Below are positions 34,599 through 43,399 of a stretch of 51,276 bases of DNA, in pieces. Origin of the DNA: Salinimicrobium nanhaiense (GTDB lineage Bacteria > Bacteroidota > Bacteroidia > Flavobacteriales > Flavobacteriaceae). The stretch's first letter is position 1. Each line of letters opens with the position of its first letter. Under the pieces are notes generated by a model. It was not told the origin of the DNA. It saw only the letters and a program-made list of their open reading frames with translations, and did not search any database. Position numbers and translations under genes: made by a program. The stretch spans positions 1 through 51,276 of the forward strand of contig JAAVJQ010000019.1 in assembly GCA_012038135.1 (NCBI GenBank). Direction: 5' to 3'.

Positions 34599-35578
34599 AA
34601 AATTTTGCATTAATGGGGGCAGCGGGGTACATAGCTCCACGCCATATGAAAGCTATTAAAGATACGGGCAATGATTTAATTGCTGCTCTTGATCCTTTTG
34701 ATTCTGTAGGAATTATTGATAGTCATTTTCCGAATGCAGATTTTTTCACTGAGTTTGAAAGATTCGATCGACATATTGATAAAAAAAAGCGGGAAGGACA
34801 GAGAGTCGATTACGTTTCCATTTGTTCTCCTAACTATTTACATGATTCCCATATTAGATTTGGATTACGAAGCGGAGCTGACGTTATTTGTGAAAAACCT
34901 GTTGTATTGAATCCATGGAACATAGATGCTCTGGAGGTCTTGGAAAAGGAAACTCAAAGGAAAGTTTACAACATTCTCCAATTACGTCTACATCCCAGCG
35001 TGATTGCATTAAAACATAAGATAGAGACAGCGCCTAAAGATAAGATTTTTGATATTGATCTTACTTATTTGACATCCAGAGGAAATTGGTATTATACTTC
35101 ATGGAAAGGAGAAATATCAAAGTCGGGAGGAATTGCTACCAATATAGGTGTTCATTTCTATGACATGTTAATATGGATTTTTGGAGATGTTAAAAGTAAC
35201 ACAGTTCATTTGCATACCCATGATAGAGCTGCTGGATATCTTGAACTTGAAAAGGCTCGGGTTCGTTGGTTCTTAAGCATTAATTACGATATCATTCCTG
35301 AAGGAATTAGGCAAGCAGGTATGACTACTTACCGGTCTCTGACAATCGAAGAGCAGGAATTCGAATTTTCTGGAGGTTTTACTGAATTGCATACCAAAAG
35401 TTATGAAGATATTCTAGCGGGAGGAGGTTTTAGAATTGGAGAAGCAAAGGCTGCAATTGAACTTGTTCATGATATACGAAGGAAACAAGCTATAGGATTA
35501 AAAGGTGATTATCATCCATTGGCAAACAAGGAATTGTCTCATCATCCATTTGAAACAAATCAATTAATCCCCAACTAG
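34595..35578 (+). CDS. wbpB: WbpB-type Gfo/Idh/MocA oxidoreductase
   Basis: A 327-residue dehydrogenase that oxidises C3 of UDP-GlcNAcA. The N-terminal NAD fold begins FALMGAAGYIAPRHMKAI; VSICSPNYLHDSHI and CEKPVVLNPWNID match the WbpB/WlbA family. GGIATNIGVHFYDMLIWIFGD contains the active-site His. With WbpD and WbpE it yields UDP-2,3-diacetamido-2,3-dideoxy-glucuronate. No WbpI-like 2-epimerase is present in the window. Confidence 0.9.
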   Translation: MKNFALMGAAGYIAPRHMKAIKDTGNDLIAALDPFDSVGIIDSHFPNADFFTEFERFDRHIDKKKREGQRVDYVSICSPNYLHDSHIRFGLRSGADVICEKPVVLNPWNIDALEVLEKETQRKVYNILQLRLHPSVIALKHKIETAPKDKIFDIDLTYLTSRGNWYYTSWKGEISKSGGIATNIGVHFYDMLIWIFGDVKSNTVHLHTHDRAAGYLELEKARVRWFLSINYDIIPEGIRQAGMTTYRSLTIEEQEFEFSGGFTELHTKSYEDILAGGGFRIGEAKAAIELVHDIRRKQAIGLKGDYHPLANKELSHHPFETNQLIPN

Positions 35579-35598
35579 AAAGGTCTTTGAAGTTTAAG

Positions 35599-36894
35599 AT
35601 GAAATCTGCCAGAATTTTATTAATAGAATATTTAAATCTTAATGGTCAACATTCTAAAAATATGTTGACTTTAATTTCTGGTACCTCAATAGCACAATTG
35701 ATACCTGTAGCTATTAGTCCCTTTCTCACAAGAATTTATTCCCCGCAAGATTTTGGAATTCTCGGACTATTTATAGCCATAACTTCTATCTTAGGTTATG
35801 TGGTGAATGGAAGATATGAATTAGCGATAATGTTGCCAGACAACGACGACGATGCTTTAAATGTCTTAGCGCTCGGACTGTTAATTTCCTCTGTTCTGTC
35901 TGTTTTTCTTTTCTTGTTTGTTGTTATCTTTAATGAAGAAATGGCAGGAATGCTAGGAAATACAGCGATGTCCGTCTGGTTATACTTTGCTCCCCCTGTC
36001 ATTTTCTTTCTTGGAACATTTTACTTATTAAATATCTATAACACAAGATCCCGCAACTATAGAACAATTGCTAGTGCAAACATTTCTAAATCTGTTTCGA
36101 TGTCCTCTTTACAACTTGGACTGGGACTCCTCAAGGGAGGGGAGCTAGGTTTAATCTTGGGAGAGGTCATTTCAAAAGGAGTTGTAAATATCAGTCTTCT
36201 GAAAAAAGCACTAATGGGGAAAAAGTGGAGGGAAATAGTTTCCGTAAAAAAAATGATTCTTTTGGCGAAAAGATATCACTATTTTCCCAAATTTTCAGTC
36301 ATTGCAGGTTTGGCTAGTATTTCTTCAATGTATCTAGCAAATATTTTCATTTCCTCTTTCTACAGTGCAGCAATCCTGGGATTTTTTTTTCTAGGGCAAC
36401 GAGTATTAGGAATGCCTATTTCGCTTATTGGTGCCTCTATAGGACAAATCTTTTTTGAAGAAGCAAAAAGAGAAAAATTAGCTACTGGAGGTGCAGAAAA
36501 TTCTTTCAATCAAACCTTTAAAAAACTACTAATTATTGGTTTACCTGTATTTGTGACACTTTTCTTTTTAATTGAATCTCTTTTTGTAATGTTCTTTGGC
36601 GAGGATTGGAGAATTGCTGGTGTTTATGCACAAATCGTGCTGCCACTGTTTTTTATTCGATTTGTAGTAGGACCTTTAACCTTAATTGCTCCCCTATTTG
36701 AGAAACAACAAACCGACTTATTCTTCCAAGGCGGGTTACTTTTTCTTTATTTGGGAACTTTATTTTTATGCCATTTATGCGAAATGGAATTTACTTATTA
36801 TTTGCGTGCGAGTACAATTATTCTTAGTCTTTACTATTCAGGTTACTTTCTAATATTATCACGCATAAAACACGGGAAAACTTTGAGTTTTTGA
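35599..36894 (+). CDS. wzx: Wzx-type oligosaccharide flippase
   Basis: About 431 residues and roughly 12 transmembrane helices. The start LTLISGTSIAQLIPVAISPFLTRIYSPQDFGILGLF is characteristic of Wzx/RfbX exporters; GRYELAIMLP follows. It moves undecaprenyl-linked repeat units to the periplasmic face. ATG 35599 is preferred over a TTG at 35587; an ATG at 35662 (MLTLISG) is also possible. The sequence becomes markedly A/T-rich from about here to 40880. Confidence 0.9.
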   Translation: MKSARILLIEYLNLNGQHSKNMLTLISGTSIAQLIPVAISPFLTRIYSPQDFGILGLFIAITSILGYVVNGRYELAIMLPDNDDDALNVLALGLLISSVLSVFLFLFVVIFNEEMAGMLGNTAMSVWLYFAPPVIFFLGTFYLLNIYNTRSRNYRTIASANISKSVSMSSLQLGLGLLKGGELGLILGEVISKGVVNISLLKKALMGKKWREIVSVKKMILLAKRYHYFPKFSVIAGLASISSMYLANIFISSFYSAAILGFFFLGQRVLGMPISLIGASIGQIFFEEAKREKLATGGAENSFNQTFKKLLIIGLPVFVTLFFLIESLFVMFFGEDWRIAGVYAQIVLPLFFIRFVVGPLTLIAPLFEKQQTDLFFQGGLLFLYLGTLFLCHLCEMEFTYYLRASTIILSLYYSGYFLILSRIKHGKTLSF

Positions 36895-36899
36895 TCGAC

Positions 36900-38063
36900 A
36901 TGGAAAAACGTACTGAAATAAGAATTCTGAAAATCTGGTCAACTTTCCAGACCGAGTTGAAATATCATGATCATTATCTATCTGAAATTTTGATTCAAAA
37001 AGGTGTAATTTCCACCTTTCTATCTTCAAATAAGGTGGATCCAGAATTTAAGCCTTTTTTGAAAAAAAAGATTAAAGCTGGTGAAGACAATTATGCGGGT
37101 ATGAAAATAATTCGTCTAAAATCTGCAGAAATCGGAAATAAACCTTTCTTACTTGAAGTTCATAAATTATATAAAGAGCTTACAACCAACAAACATGATA
37201 TCGTGCATATAAATGGCATAGGAAATCCTATAACCTTTTATACATTAGCTACATTATTTTTGTTTAACCGGAACCTGCCAGTTATTATAAACGATCATTC
37301 CAATCCTAATTTAAAAAACAAAACTTTTCTGGGGAATATCTATTATAAATTCAATATTTTTCTGTTCAAGATCCTCGGAAGAAATGTACGCCAAATTATC
37401 ACTCCCAATCTGGCTTCATTTGAGTTTGTTAAGAATCATTACGTCTTGAGACCTAAAAGAATGAGTATAATACCACTCGGATATGACTCAGATATATTTA
37501 ATCAAAAGCAAAAAATATCAAACAGTAAAAAGTTCTTAATAGGATTTGCAGGCAAAATTGTTCCTGGAAAAAGATTGGAAACACTTGTAGATGCATTGGC
37601 AAACCTAAATGATAATAGTATCTATTGTGAAATTGTTGGATTAAATGATAAACCAGACGCGTATCAGAATCACATAGTAAATTACGCCAAAGAGAGTGGT
37701 GCAAATATCACCTTTTCCCCTTTAATTAGAGAACCAGAGCGACTGGCTTCATTCTACAATAGTTTGGATGTTGCCATATTTCCAGGGTCAATTTCCATAA
37801 CAACAGTTGAAGCTAGTGGATGTGGAACCCCGATCATTTTGTACAATTCAATCCCAGGTTTGGAAGATAGAGTTGAGGAAAACAGAGGAGTTTTGTTTTC
37901 TTCACAAAAGGATTTGGAGCAAAATATCTTGCGTTATAAAGATTTAAAGAATGCAGGGCTTCTGAACAATGAGGAGATTGCAAGAAATACGATAAAATAT
38001 TCCTGGAAGAATATAAGCCAACAGTACCTAGATTTATACAAAAAATGTTTAGAACAAAAATGA
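36900..38063 (+). CDS. Glycosyltransferase family 4
   Basis: About 387 residues with a GT-B fold. The C-terminal half has FAGKIVPGKRLETLVDAL and the donor-binding segment FPGSISITTVEASGCGTPIILYNS, in which the E-x7-E-like acidic position is partly replaced (V-E-A-S-G-C-G). The acceptor half begins RILKIWSTFQTELKYHDHYLSE. Adds one sugar of the repeat unit; the donor cannot be assigned. ATG 36900 is preferred to the upstream TTG overlapping the wzx stop. Confidence 0.85.
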   Translation: MEKRTEIRILKIWSTFQTELKYHDHYLSEILIQKGVISTFLSSNKVDPEFKPFLKKKIKAGEDNYAGMKIIRLKSAEIGNKPFLLEVHKLYKELTTNKHDIVHINGIGNPITFYTLATLFLFNRNLPVIINDHSNPNLKNKTFLGNIYYKFNIFLFKILGRNVRQIITPNLASFEFVKNHYVLRPKRMSIIPLGYDSDIFNQKQKISNSKKFLIGFAGKIVPGKRLETLVDALANLNDNSIYCEIVGLNDKPDAYQNHIVNYAKESGANITFSPLIREPERLASFYNSLDVAIFPGSISITTVEASGCGTPIILYNSIPGLEDRVEENRGVLFSSQKDLEQNILRYKDLKNAGLLNNEEIARNTIKYSWKNISQQYLDLYKKCLEQK

Positions 38064-38713
38064 GCAGAGAGGCGTTGAGGTTTTTCAGTTATATAAAAAA
38101 CAGCTCCGTTGCAAGAACCACAGTAATCTATCCGTTTTCACGGGTGGTTAATTCTTCTATATCTGATTTCTCTTATATAAGTTATGGTTCTATAATTAGC
38201 AATTGCTCAATTGGAAAATTTTGCTCAATAGCACAGAACGTAAAAATAGGATTAGGCAAACATCCTATTAATTATATCTCAACCAGTCCGGCATTTTACT
38301 CTCTTAAAAATCCTTTAGGACTACAGTGGAGTAAGGAACAAAGCTATCTGGAAAATGAACAGACAATAATTGGCAATGATGTATGGATTGGTACTAATGT
38401 AACTATTCTGGATGGAGTACAAATCGGTAATGGTTCTATTGTAGGTGCTAATAGCGTCGTCAGCAAAGATGTAGAACCGTATTCTATTGTTGGGGGTGTA
38501 CCTGCTAAACTTATAAGAAAAAGGTTTTCTACCGATCTAATTTCAGAATTGGAATTACTTAAATGGTGGGATTTTCCACTCAGATTTCAACGGCAAAAAA
38601 AAGTAATTAAATTATTTTCCAAACAATTAGAATTAGAAGATCTCACCGTTTTATCCCAATATTTCAAAGAGTTCCAGAAAAAAGAAAAATTAGTGAGCCA
38701 TAATTGTCCCTGA
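38045..38713 (+). CDS. CatB-type O-acetyltransferase
   Basis: A 222-residue hexapeptide-repeat acyltransferase. IGKFCSIAQNVKIGLGKHP contains the family His, and IGNDVWIGTNVTILDGVQIG with SIVGGVPAKLIRKRF close the beta-helix. Likely acetylates a sugar of the repeat unit. It overlaps the GT4 gene by 19 bp; a second ATG (38060) inside the overlap may be the true start. Confidence 0.85.
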   Translation: MFRTKMSREALRFFSYIKNSSVARTTVIYPFSRVVNSSISDFSYISYGSIISNCSIGKFCSIAQNVKIGLGKHPINYISTSPAFYSLKNPLGLQWSKEQSYLENEQTIIGNDVWIGTNVTILDGVQIGNGSIVGANSVVSKDVEPYSIVGGVPAKLIRKRFSTDLISELELLKWWDFPLRFQRQKKVIKLFSKQLELEDLTVLSQYFKEFQKKEKLVSHNCP

Positions 38714-38919
38714 GTAGCACTCTTAATATCTTCAATACGAGAATATAATCCTTTGATTTATTATTCCAGGTATAGAAAAGAAAATATTTTTACCCTAACG
38801 AAATTTATTTATTTAAACCTGCTGTATTTTTTGAAATATTCAATTTTTCAAAACATTATCAACTGCAATTGTTGTAAAAATCTTCCGGTTTGTCATTTTC
38901 AACTTAGAATGACGATTAT
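38714..38919. other. A/T-rich gap before the polymerase gene
   Basis: 206 bp with no open frame of note. A near-palindrome CAACTGCAATTGTTG lies near 38862-38876. The gap may hold an internal promoter for the wzy gene, but no clear -7 motif is seen. Confidence 0.4.
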
Positions 38920-40086
38920 ATGAATTATCAATCCGTAATTTTTGCACTATTGCTAATGGCAGGGATGCTTAAACCCTTCGTGAATACGTACGTTGGAAAT
39001 TTTGATCTGGTACTCGGTATCGCTCTTATTGCTGCGGTAGATTTCATGTTTAGTAGAAAGTTTTTTCATCGAGATATCATCGTAATAATTGTGCTTCTTT
39101 TTACTTTTTATCTATTCGCAATTGTTAGTTGGTCCTATTCCCCTTCTCACAATTTCAAATATGAGAAGTCAGTTAGCTTTATATTAAATTTTCTATTTTT
39201 CTTTTACCCATTTTGTATGAAAAAAATAGTAATTCGAGATGTAGTATTTACTTATTTTATTTTTCTTGTACCTCTTTCGTTTTTTTTTATTTATATGAAG
39301 TCAATGGTCTGGAACGGTAGTTCACAATCAGAGATTTTTATGAGTTTGCGAAGTTATTACCTTTCAATTGCTTTACAATTAGGTATACTATTGATAATCC
39401 TTAACTATTATCGTTATAATATATTTCTACAAATAACCGTTTTTCTCTTAATTCTTGCTAGTTCTGCAAGGGGCGCATTGATTTTTGTAATCGTCGTTCT
39501 AAGTATGATGAATATACATAAACCTGTTTATATCGGGAAAAGAAATAGATTTTTCAGGCCTCTTCTACTTTTGTTTTTTTCTTCTATAACTTTTTTTGGT
39601 ATGACGTTTAGTGACAAATTTCTTAATTTCTTTTCAACGACGGCGGAGCGTTTTTCAAGCCTAAGCTATTTGGATGAATCCGTTATGGAAAGATTCAATA
39701 TGTATAAATTCGCTCTGCACCAACCATTTGATTCAACTAATGTGCTATTATTCGGTAATGGTTTTGGGAGTTTTGGATTTTTGTACCACGGAATTGATTA
39801 TAAAGCTTATCCCCACAATGTCTTTTTGGAAATTTTTTTTGAATTGGGATTAGTTGGATTATTTATTTTCCTTTTATTCAGTATAAATGTTTTCTCCAAA
39901 AGCTTGCGAAATAAAAATGTTTTTAATTTTATCTTAATATTTGTTTTCCTAGAGGCTCTTAAATCCTCAAGTATTTCTGACTTATGGGTTCTCTTTGGGA
40001 TAATTGGTTGTATTTGTAGATCCTTTCAACCTATTTTTCCGTCCACTCATCTGCCAGAGAGAACCACACCCTTCACACTAGCTTAG
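38920..40086 (+). CDS. wzy: Wzy-type O-antigen/EPS polymerase
   Basis: A 388-residue integral membrane protein with about ten helices. The diagnostic periplasmic segment GNGFGSFGFLYHGIDYKAYPHNVFLEIFFELGLVGLFIF matches the PHN.FLE..ELG..G signature of Wzy polymerases. ASSARGALIF, another family feature, occurs before it. It joins repeat units en bloc. Very A/T-rich coding sequence, like its neighbours. Confidence 0.88.
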   Translation: MNYQSVIFALLLMAGMLKPFVNTYVGNFDLVLGIALIAAVDFMFSRKFFHRDIIVIIVLLFTFYLFAIVSWSYSPSHNFKYEKSVSFILNFLFFFYPFCMKKIVIRDVVFTYFIFLVPLSFFFIYMKSMVWNGSSQSEIFMSLRSYYLSIALQLGILLIILNYYRYNIFLQITVFLLILASSARGALIFVIVVLSMMNIHKPVYIGKRNRFFRPLLLLFFSSITFFGMTFSDKFLNFFSTTAERFSSLSYLDESVMERFNMYKFALHQPFDSTNVLLFGNGFGSFGFLYHGIDYKAYPHNVFLEIFFELGLVGLFIFLLFSINVFSKSLRNKNVFNFILIFVFLEALKSSSISDLWVLFGIIGCICRSFQPIFPSTHLPERTTPFTLA

Positions 40087-40114
40087 CACCCAAAAAATCA
40101 TTTTTAGCGAAAAC

Positions 40115-40879
40115 ATGAAAAAAGATACTTTGAAAATTTCCATTATTACAGCAACTTACAATAGTGCGGCAAAAATTTCTACAGCTATAAGCAGCGTAAA
40201 TGAACAATGCTATTCCCATATTGAATGGATAGTCGTGGATGGAGCATCAAAGGATAATACTGTTAAACTAATTAGAGCTGGTTTTAAAAGGAATTTAATT
40301 ATTATTTCTGAAAAAGATAAAGGAATTTATGATGCTCTAAATAAGGGAATAAAACATGCTACAGGAGACATTATTGGTTTTCTGCACTCTGATGATCTTT
40401 TTGCATCAGGTGATATATTGAAAGAAGTAGCTGATAGTCTTCAACAAAACGATGTAGATGGAGTTTATGGAGATCTTCAATATGTGGCGAAGGAAGAAAC
40501 TTCAAAGGTAATTCGGTACTGGAAAAGTCAAAAGTTCACTCCGTTACTCTTGATGAGAGGCTGGATGCCGGCTCATCCGACTTTGTTTTTAAAAAGAGAA
40601 GTTTATACTAAACATGGCTTATTCAACCTGGATTATAAGATAGCCGCAGATTACGATTTGATGTTGCGAATTTTCAGTGACAGCTCTCTTAAATTTCATT
40701 ACCTGCCTCAAGTCATAACAAAAATGAGAGTGGGTGGCGCCAGTAATCGCAGCTTAAGAAATATTCAAAGAAAATCCTTAGAAGATTATAAAGCTTTAAA
40801 AGCCAATGACATCAAATATCCTTTAAAAGTTTTAGCATATAAAAATCTTTCAAAGCTCAACCAATTTGTTACAAAATAA
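40115..40879 (+). CDS. Glycosyltransferase family 2
   Basis: A 254-residue GT-A enzyme. ISIITATYNSAAKISTAISSV is the nucleotide-binding start; IEWIVVDGASKDNTV and FLHSDDLFASGDI hold the acidic residues for metal-UDP binding. The GWMPAHPTLFLKREVY and DYDLMLRIF segments are typical of this subgroup. It adds a sugar to the lipid-linked intermediate. The start is at ATG 40115. Confidence 0.9.
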   Translation: MKKDTLKISIITATYNSAAKISTAISSVNEQCYSHIEWIVVDGASKDNTVKLIRAGFKRNLIIISEKDKGIYDALNKGIKHATGDIIGFLHSDDLFASGDILKEVADSLQQNDVDGVYGDLQYVAKEETSKVIRYWKSQKFTPLLLMRGWMPAHPTLFLKREVYTKHGLFNLDYKIAADYDLMLRIFSDSSLKFHYLPQVITKMRVGGASNRSLRNIQRKSLEDYKALKANDIKYPLKVLAYKNLSKLNQFVTK

Positions 40880-40976
40880 AACCGTCGAAATCGGTTTAAT
40901 TTTTCTCAAATCTTTTATAACTAGTTTTCCCTCTCGTCCCCTACCCGATTGGATCTAACCTTAAAACTTTCCAATT

Positions 40977-42116
40977 ATGAACATCCTTGATCAGGAAGTG
41001 ATTCTGGAACTCTTTCGCGCCAATTACGAGCTGTTTATCCTGCTTGTTTTCTCACTAACCTTTGGATTGACCTTTTATCTCATTCCCAAAGTTTTATGGG
41101 TAAGCCAGGAGAAAAATCTAATGGCTAGCGTGAATGAAAGAAGTTCACATTCTATGGCAGTACCAACTTTTGGCGGAGTTGCTTTTTACATCGCTATAAT
41201 AATGGTTCTTACTATCCTTCAAAGCCTTCGTTTAACTTATGTTGGCAATCATCTTATCGCTGCCATGACCATCCTGTTTATGGTAGGCCTCAAAGATGAC
41301 CTGGTGATCTCCACGGCAAAAGTGAAATTCCTGGGACAGATCACCGCGGCCTGTTTCCTTGTTTTTTCCCCGGAGCTACAGCTAACTAACCTACATGGAT
41401 TTTTGGGAATGCATGAGATCCCGGCAGCTCTTGGTTTTTTGATAAAGGGTTTTCTGGTGCTCGCACTTATAAATTCTTATAACCTTATTGACGGCATTGA
41501 CGGTCTGGCGGCAATAGTAGGTATAGTGATCTCTACAGTTTACGCCCTGGTCTTCTACCTCACCGGTCAACCATTTTTTGTACTGGTAAGTATGAGCCTC
41601 GCAGGAGTTCTAGCTGCATTTTTAAGATTTAATTTTTCCCGCGGTAGAAGAAAGATCTTTATGGGTGATTCAGGAAGTCTGCTGGTTGGGCTTATCCTGG
41701 CTTTTCTCACTATCAAGCACCTGGCAATGGAACCTTATCATCCTATAATGGCAGCAGGATATAATCCGGGCAATCGTTTATTGTTTTTGGCCTGTGTGCT
41801 ATTCATTCCGGCCTTTGATACGCTACGCGTGATCATCATCAGAAAAATGAATGGCGTCAGTGCTTTCTCTCCGGACCGCAACCATTGCCACCACGTGCTA
41901 CTGGATGTGGGACTTTCTCACAAGAAAGCCGCATTTAGTTTGGGTCTACTCAACCTGGTGGTTATCGGGATCTATCTCTCCCTGGCAAATATCCTCCCTC
42001 AGGCCTGGTTGCTCTTTGTGGTGGTACTACTTTATTCAGCAAGTTTTGCCCTTTTTGGATGGTTGAAGGTGCTGGGAGCGAGAATGGCGAAAGGGACGGT
42101 AGTCGGTAGTCGGTAG
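40977..42116 (+). CDS. WecA/MraY-type undecaprenyl-phosphate sugar-1-phosphate transferase
   Basis: A 379-residue polytopic membrane enzyme (about 10-11 helices) that starts each repeat unit by loading a HexNAc-1-phosphate. The catalytic LMVGLKDDLVIS (Asp pair), LINSYNLIDGIDGLAA, and IFMGDSGSLLVGL with a later HCHHVLLD are the family landmarks. The last residues (KGTVVGSR) are encoded by a GTAGTCG tandem repeat that continues after the stop (42099-42127), so the native C-terminus may have been replaced. Confidence 0.92.
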   Translation: MNILDQEVILELFRANYELFILLVFSLTFGLTFYLIPKVLWVSQEKNLMASVNERSSHSMAVPTFGGVAFYIAIIMVLTILQSLRLTYVGNHLIAAMTILFMVGLKDDLVISTAKVKFLGQITAACFLVFSPELQLTNLHGFLGMHEIPAALGFLIKGFLVLALINSYNLIDGIDGLAAIVGIVISTVYALVFYLTGQPFFVLVSMSLAGVLAAFLRFNFSRGRRKIFMGDSGSLLVGLILAFLTIKHLAMEPYHPIMAAGYNPGNRLLFLACVLFIPAFDTLRVIIIRKMNGVSAFSPDRNHCHHVLLDVGLSHKKAAFSLGLLNLVVIGIYLSLANILPQAWLLFVVVLLYSASFALFGWLKVLGARMAKGTVVGSR

Positions 42117-42619
42117 TCGGTGGACGGTAAAGTTAGATTTACGAAGTGAACTACGAATAGCTATTTTGCTTTCAATTTTTTCCGTTGGCTTTCAATAGTC
42201 TTTAGCAGCGGCCTATCGAAAATTGATCGTAAAATTTGAAGTGAGATGTCGTTTAAATTTTCTGCTGTTTGAGCGCAAAAATTATTTCTCGTTCTACAAA
42301 ATTCTCCCGCGAGTTCAGAAAATTTAGACATCGAACGAAAAATTTAGATCCATTTTCGTAAGCCTAGATTTTTTGGTTCTTTTTCATCAATGGAAAAAGA
42401 ACAGAATATAATTGGCTGTGGCCCCTCCCCTTGTTCTCGATAAAAATCTTCCCCTGCTATCGCAGGTTCAGATTCACTCGAACTGACGGGAGTAGAATAG
42501 CTAACAACCGATCCTCCTACGCTCAAAAAAAGAGCTCGGGAGGACACAGGAAATCTTAACAATAAACCATTAAGAAAATCTTAACTTTTAGATTAACTTC
42601 GCGACCTTTAAATAGAAAC
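42099..42619. repeat. Intergenic repeat block 7 and wza leader
   Basis: No gene. Begins with a GTAGTCG tandem repeat (42099-42127). An inverted repeat GATGTCGTTTAAATTTTCTG (42246-42265) / CAGAAAATTTAGACATC (42316-42332) follows, then a TTGGTTCTTTTT / AAAAAGAACA hairpin (42372-42403). A family A element in reverse orientation spans 42433-42490 (core CCTGC-TATC-GCAGG), and a TCCTCC.CTC-type unit 42510-42548. TAACTTCG (42594-42601) is a one-mismatch -7 motif just before wza. Confidence 0.75.
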
Positions 42620-43396
42620 ATGAAATTACGTTTCCCCCTACTCGGATTATTAGCACTGCTGCTGGCAGGCTCCTGCGTTTCAGGAAAGAAGATCACCTAT
42701 TACCAGAACATGGAAGCGGTGGAAAAAGAAGCTTCCGCAGCTAAGAAAAGTCTGGAGATCATGCCTAATGACCTGCTCACCATTAGTGTGGCAGCAGAGA
42801 ACCTGGAAGCGGTACAACCTTTTAACCTTCCGGTTATAGGAATGCCCAGTACAGGAGATGCGACCCGGGTGAGCGGCCAGCCACAATTACAAACCTATCT
42901 TGTAGATTCCGAAGGCAATATCGAATTTCCGGTGCTTGGCACCGTGCACGTGGCGGGAATGACGAGGCAGGAACTTTCCCAAAAGTTGCAGAAAAAAATT
43001 GCTGTCTATGTACAGAATCCAATTATTAATATCAGAATTGTCAATTTCCAGGTAACCGTTCTCGGAGAAGTAGCAAATCCCGGGACTTTCAGCATTCCCG
43101 ATGAATACCTCTCCCTGAATAAAGCTCTCGGGTTTGCAGGCGACCTGACCATCTATGGAAAAAGGGAAAACGTACTTATCATAAGGGAAGGACTGGAAGG
43201 CAAGACTTACAACTATGTTGACCTCACAGATGCAGATCTTCTCAATTCCCCCTTCTACTACCTGCAGCAAAACGATGTGGTGTATGTAGAACCCAACAAC
43301 GCTCAAAAACAAGGTGCGGCCTATAACCGCAACGCTTCAGTATATATCTCGATAGCCTCTGTGCTTATTTCCCTGGCTATCCTGTTAACGAACTAA
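42620..43396 (+). CDS. wza: Wza-like polysaccharide export lipoprotein
   Basis: A 258-residue outer-membrane export protein. SPII signal with lipobox LAGSC (Cys19). The export domain spans about 45-125 (IMPNDLLTISVAAEN, GNIEFPVLGTVHVAG), followed by an SLBB-like domain (VTVLGEVANPGTFSIPDE) and a C-terminal hydrophobic helix (VYISIASVLISLAILL), as in many Bacteroidota members. Forms the outer-membrane exit pore. The wzc gene follows after 3 bp. Confidence 0.93.
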   Translation: MKLRFPLLGLLALLLAGSCVSGKKITYYQNMEAVEKEASAAKKSLEIMPNDLLTISVAAENLEAVQPFNLPVIGMPSTGDATRVSGQPQLQTYLVDSEGNIEFPVLGTVHVAGMTRQELSQKLQKKIAVYVQNPIINIRIVNFQVTVLGEVANPGTFSIPDEYLSLNKALGFAGDLTIYGKRENVLIIREGLEGKTYNYVDLTDADLLNSPFYYLQQNDVVYVEPNNAQKQGAAYNRNASVYISIASVLISLAILLTN

Positions 43397-43399
43397 CTT

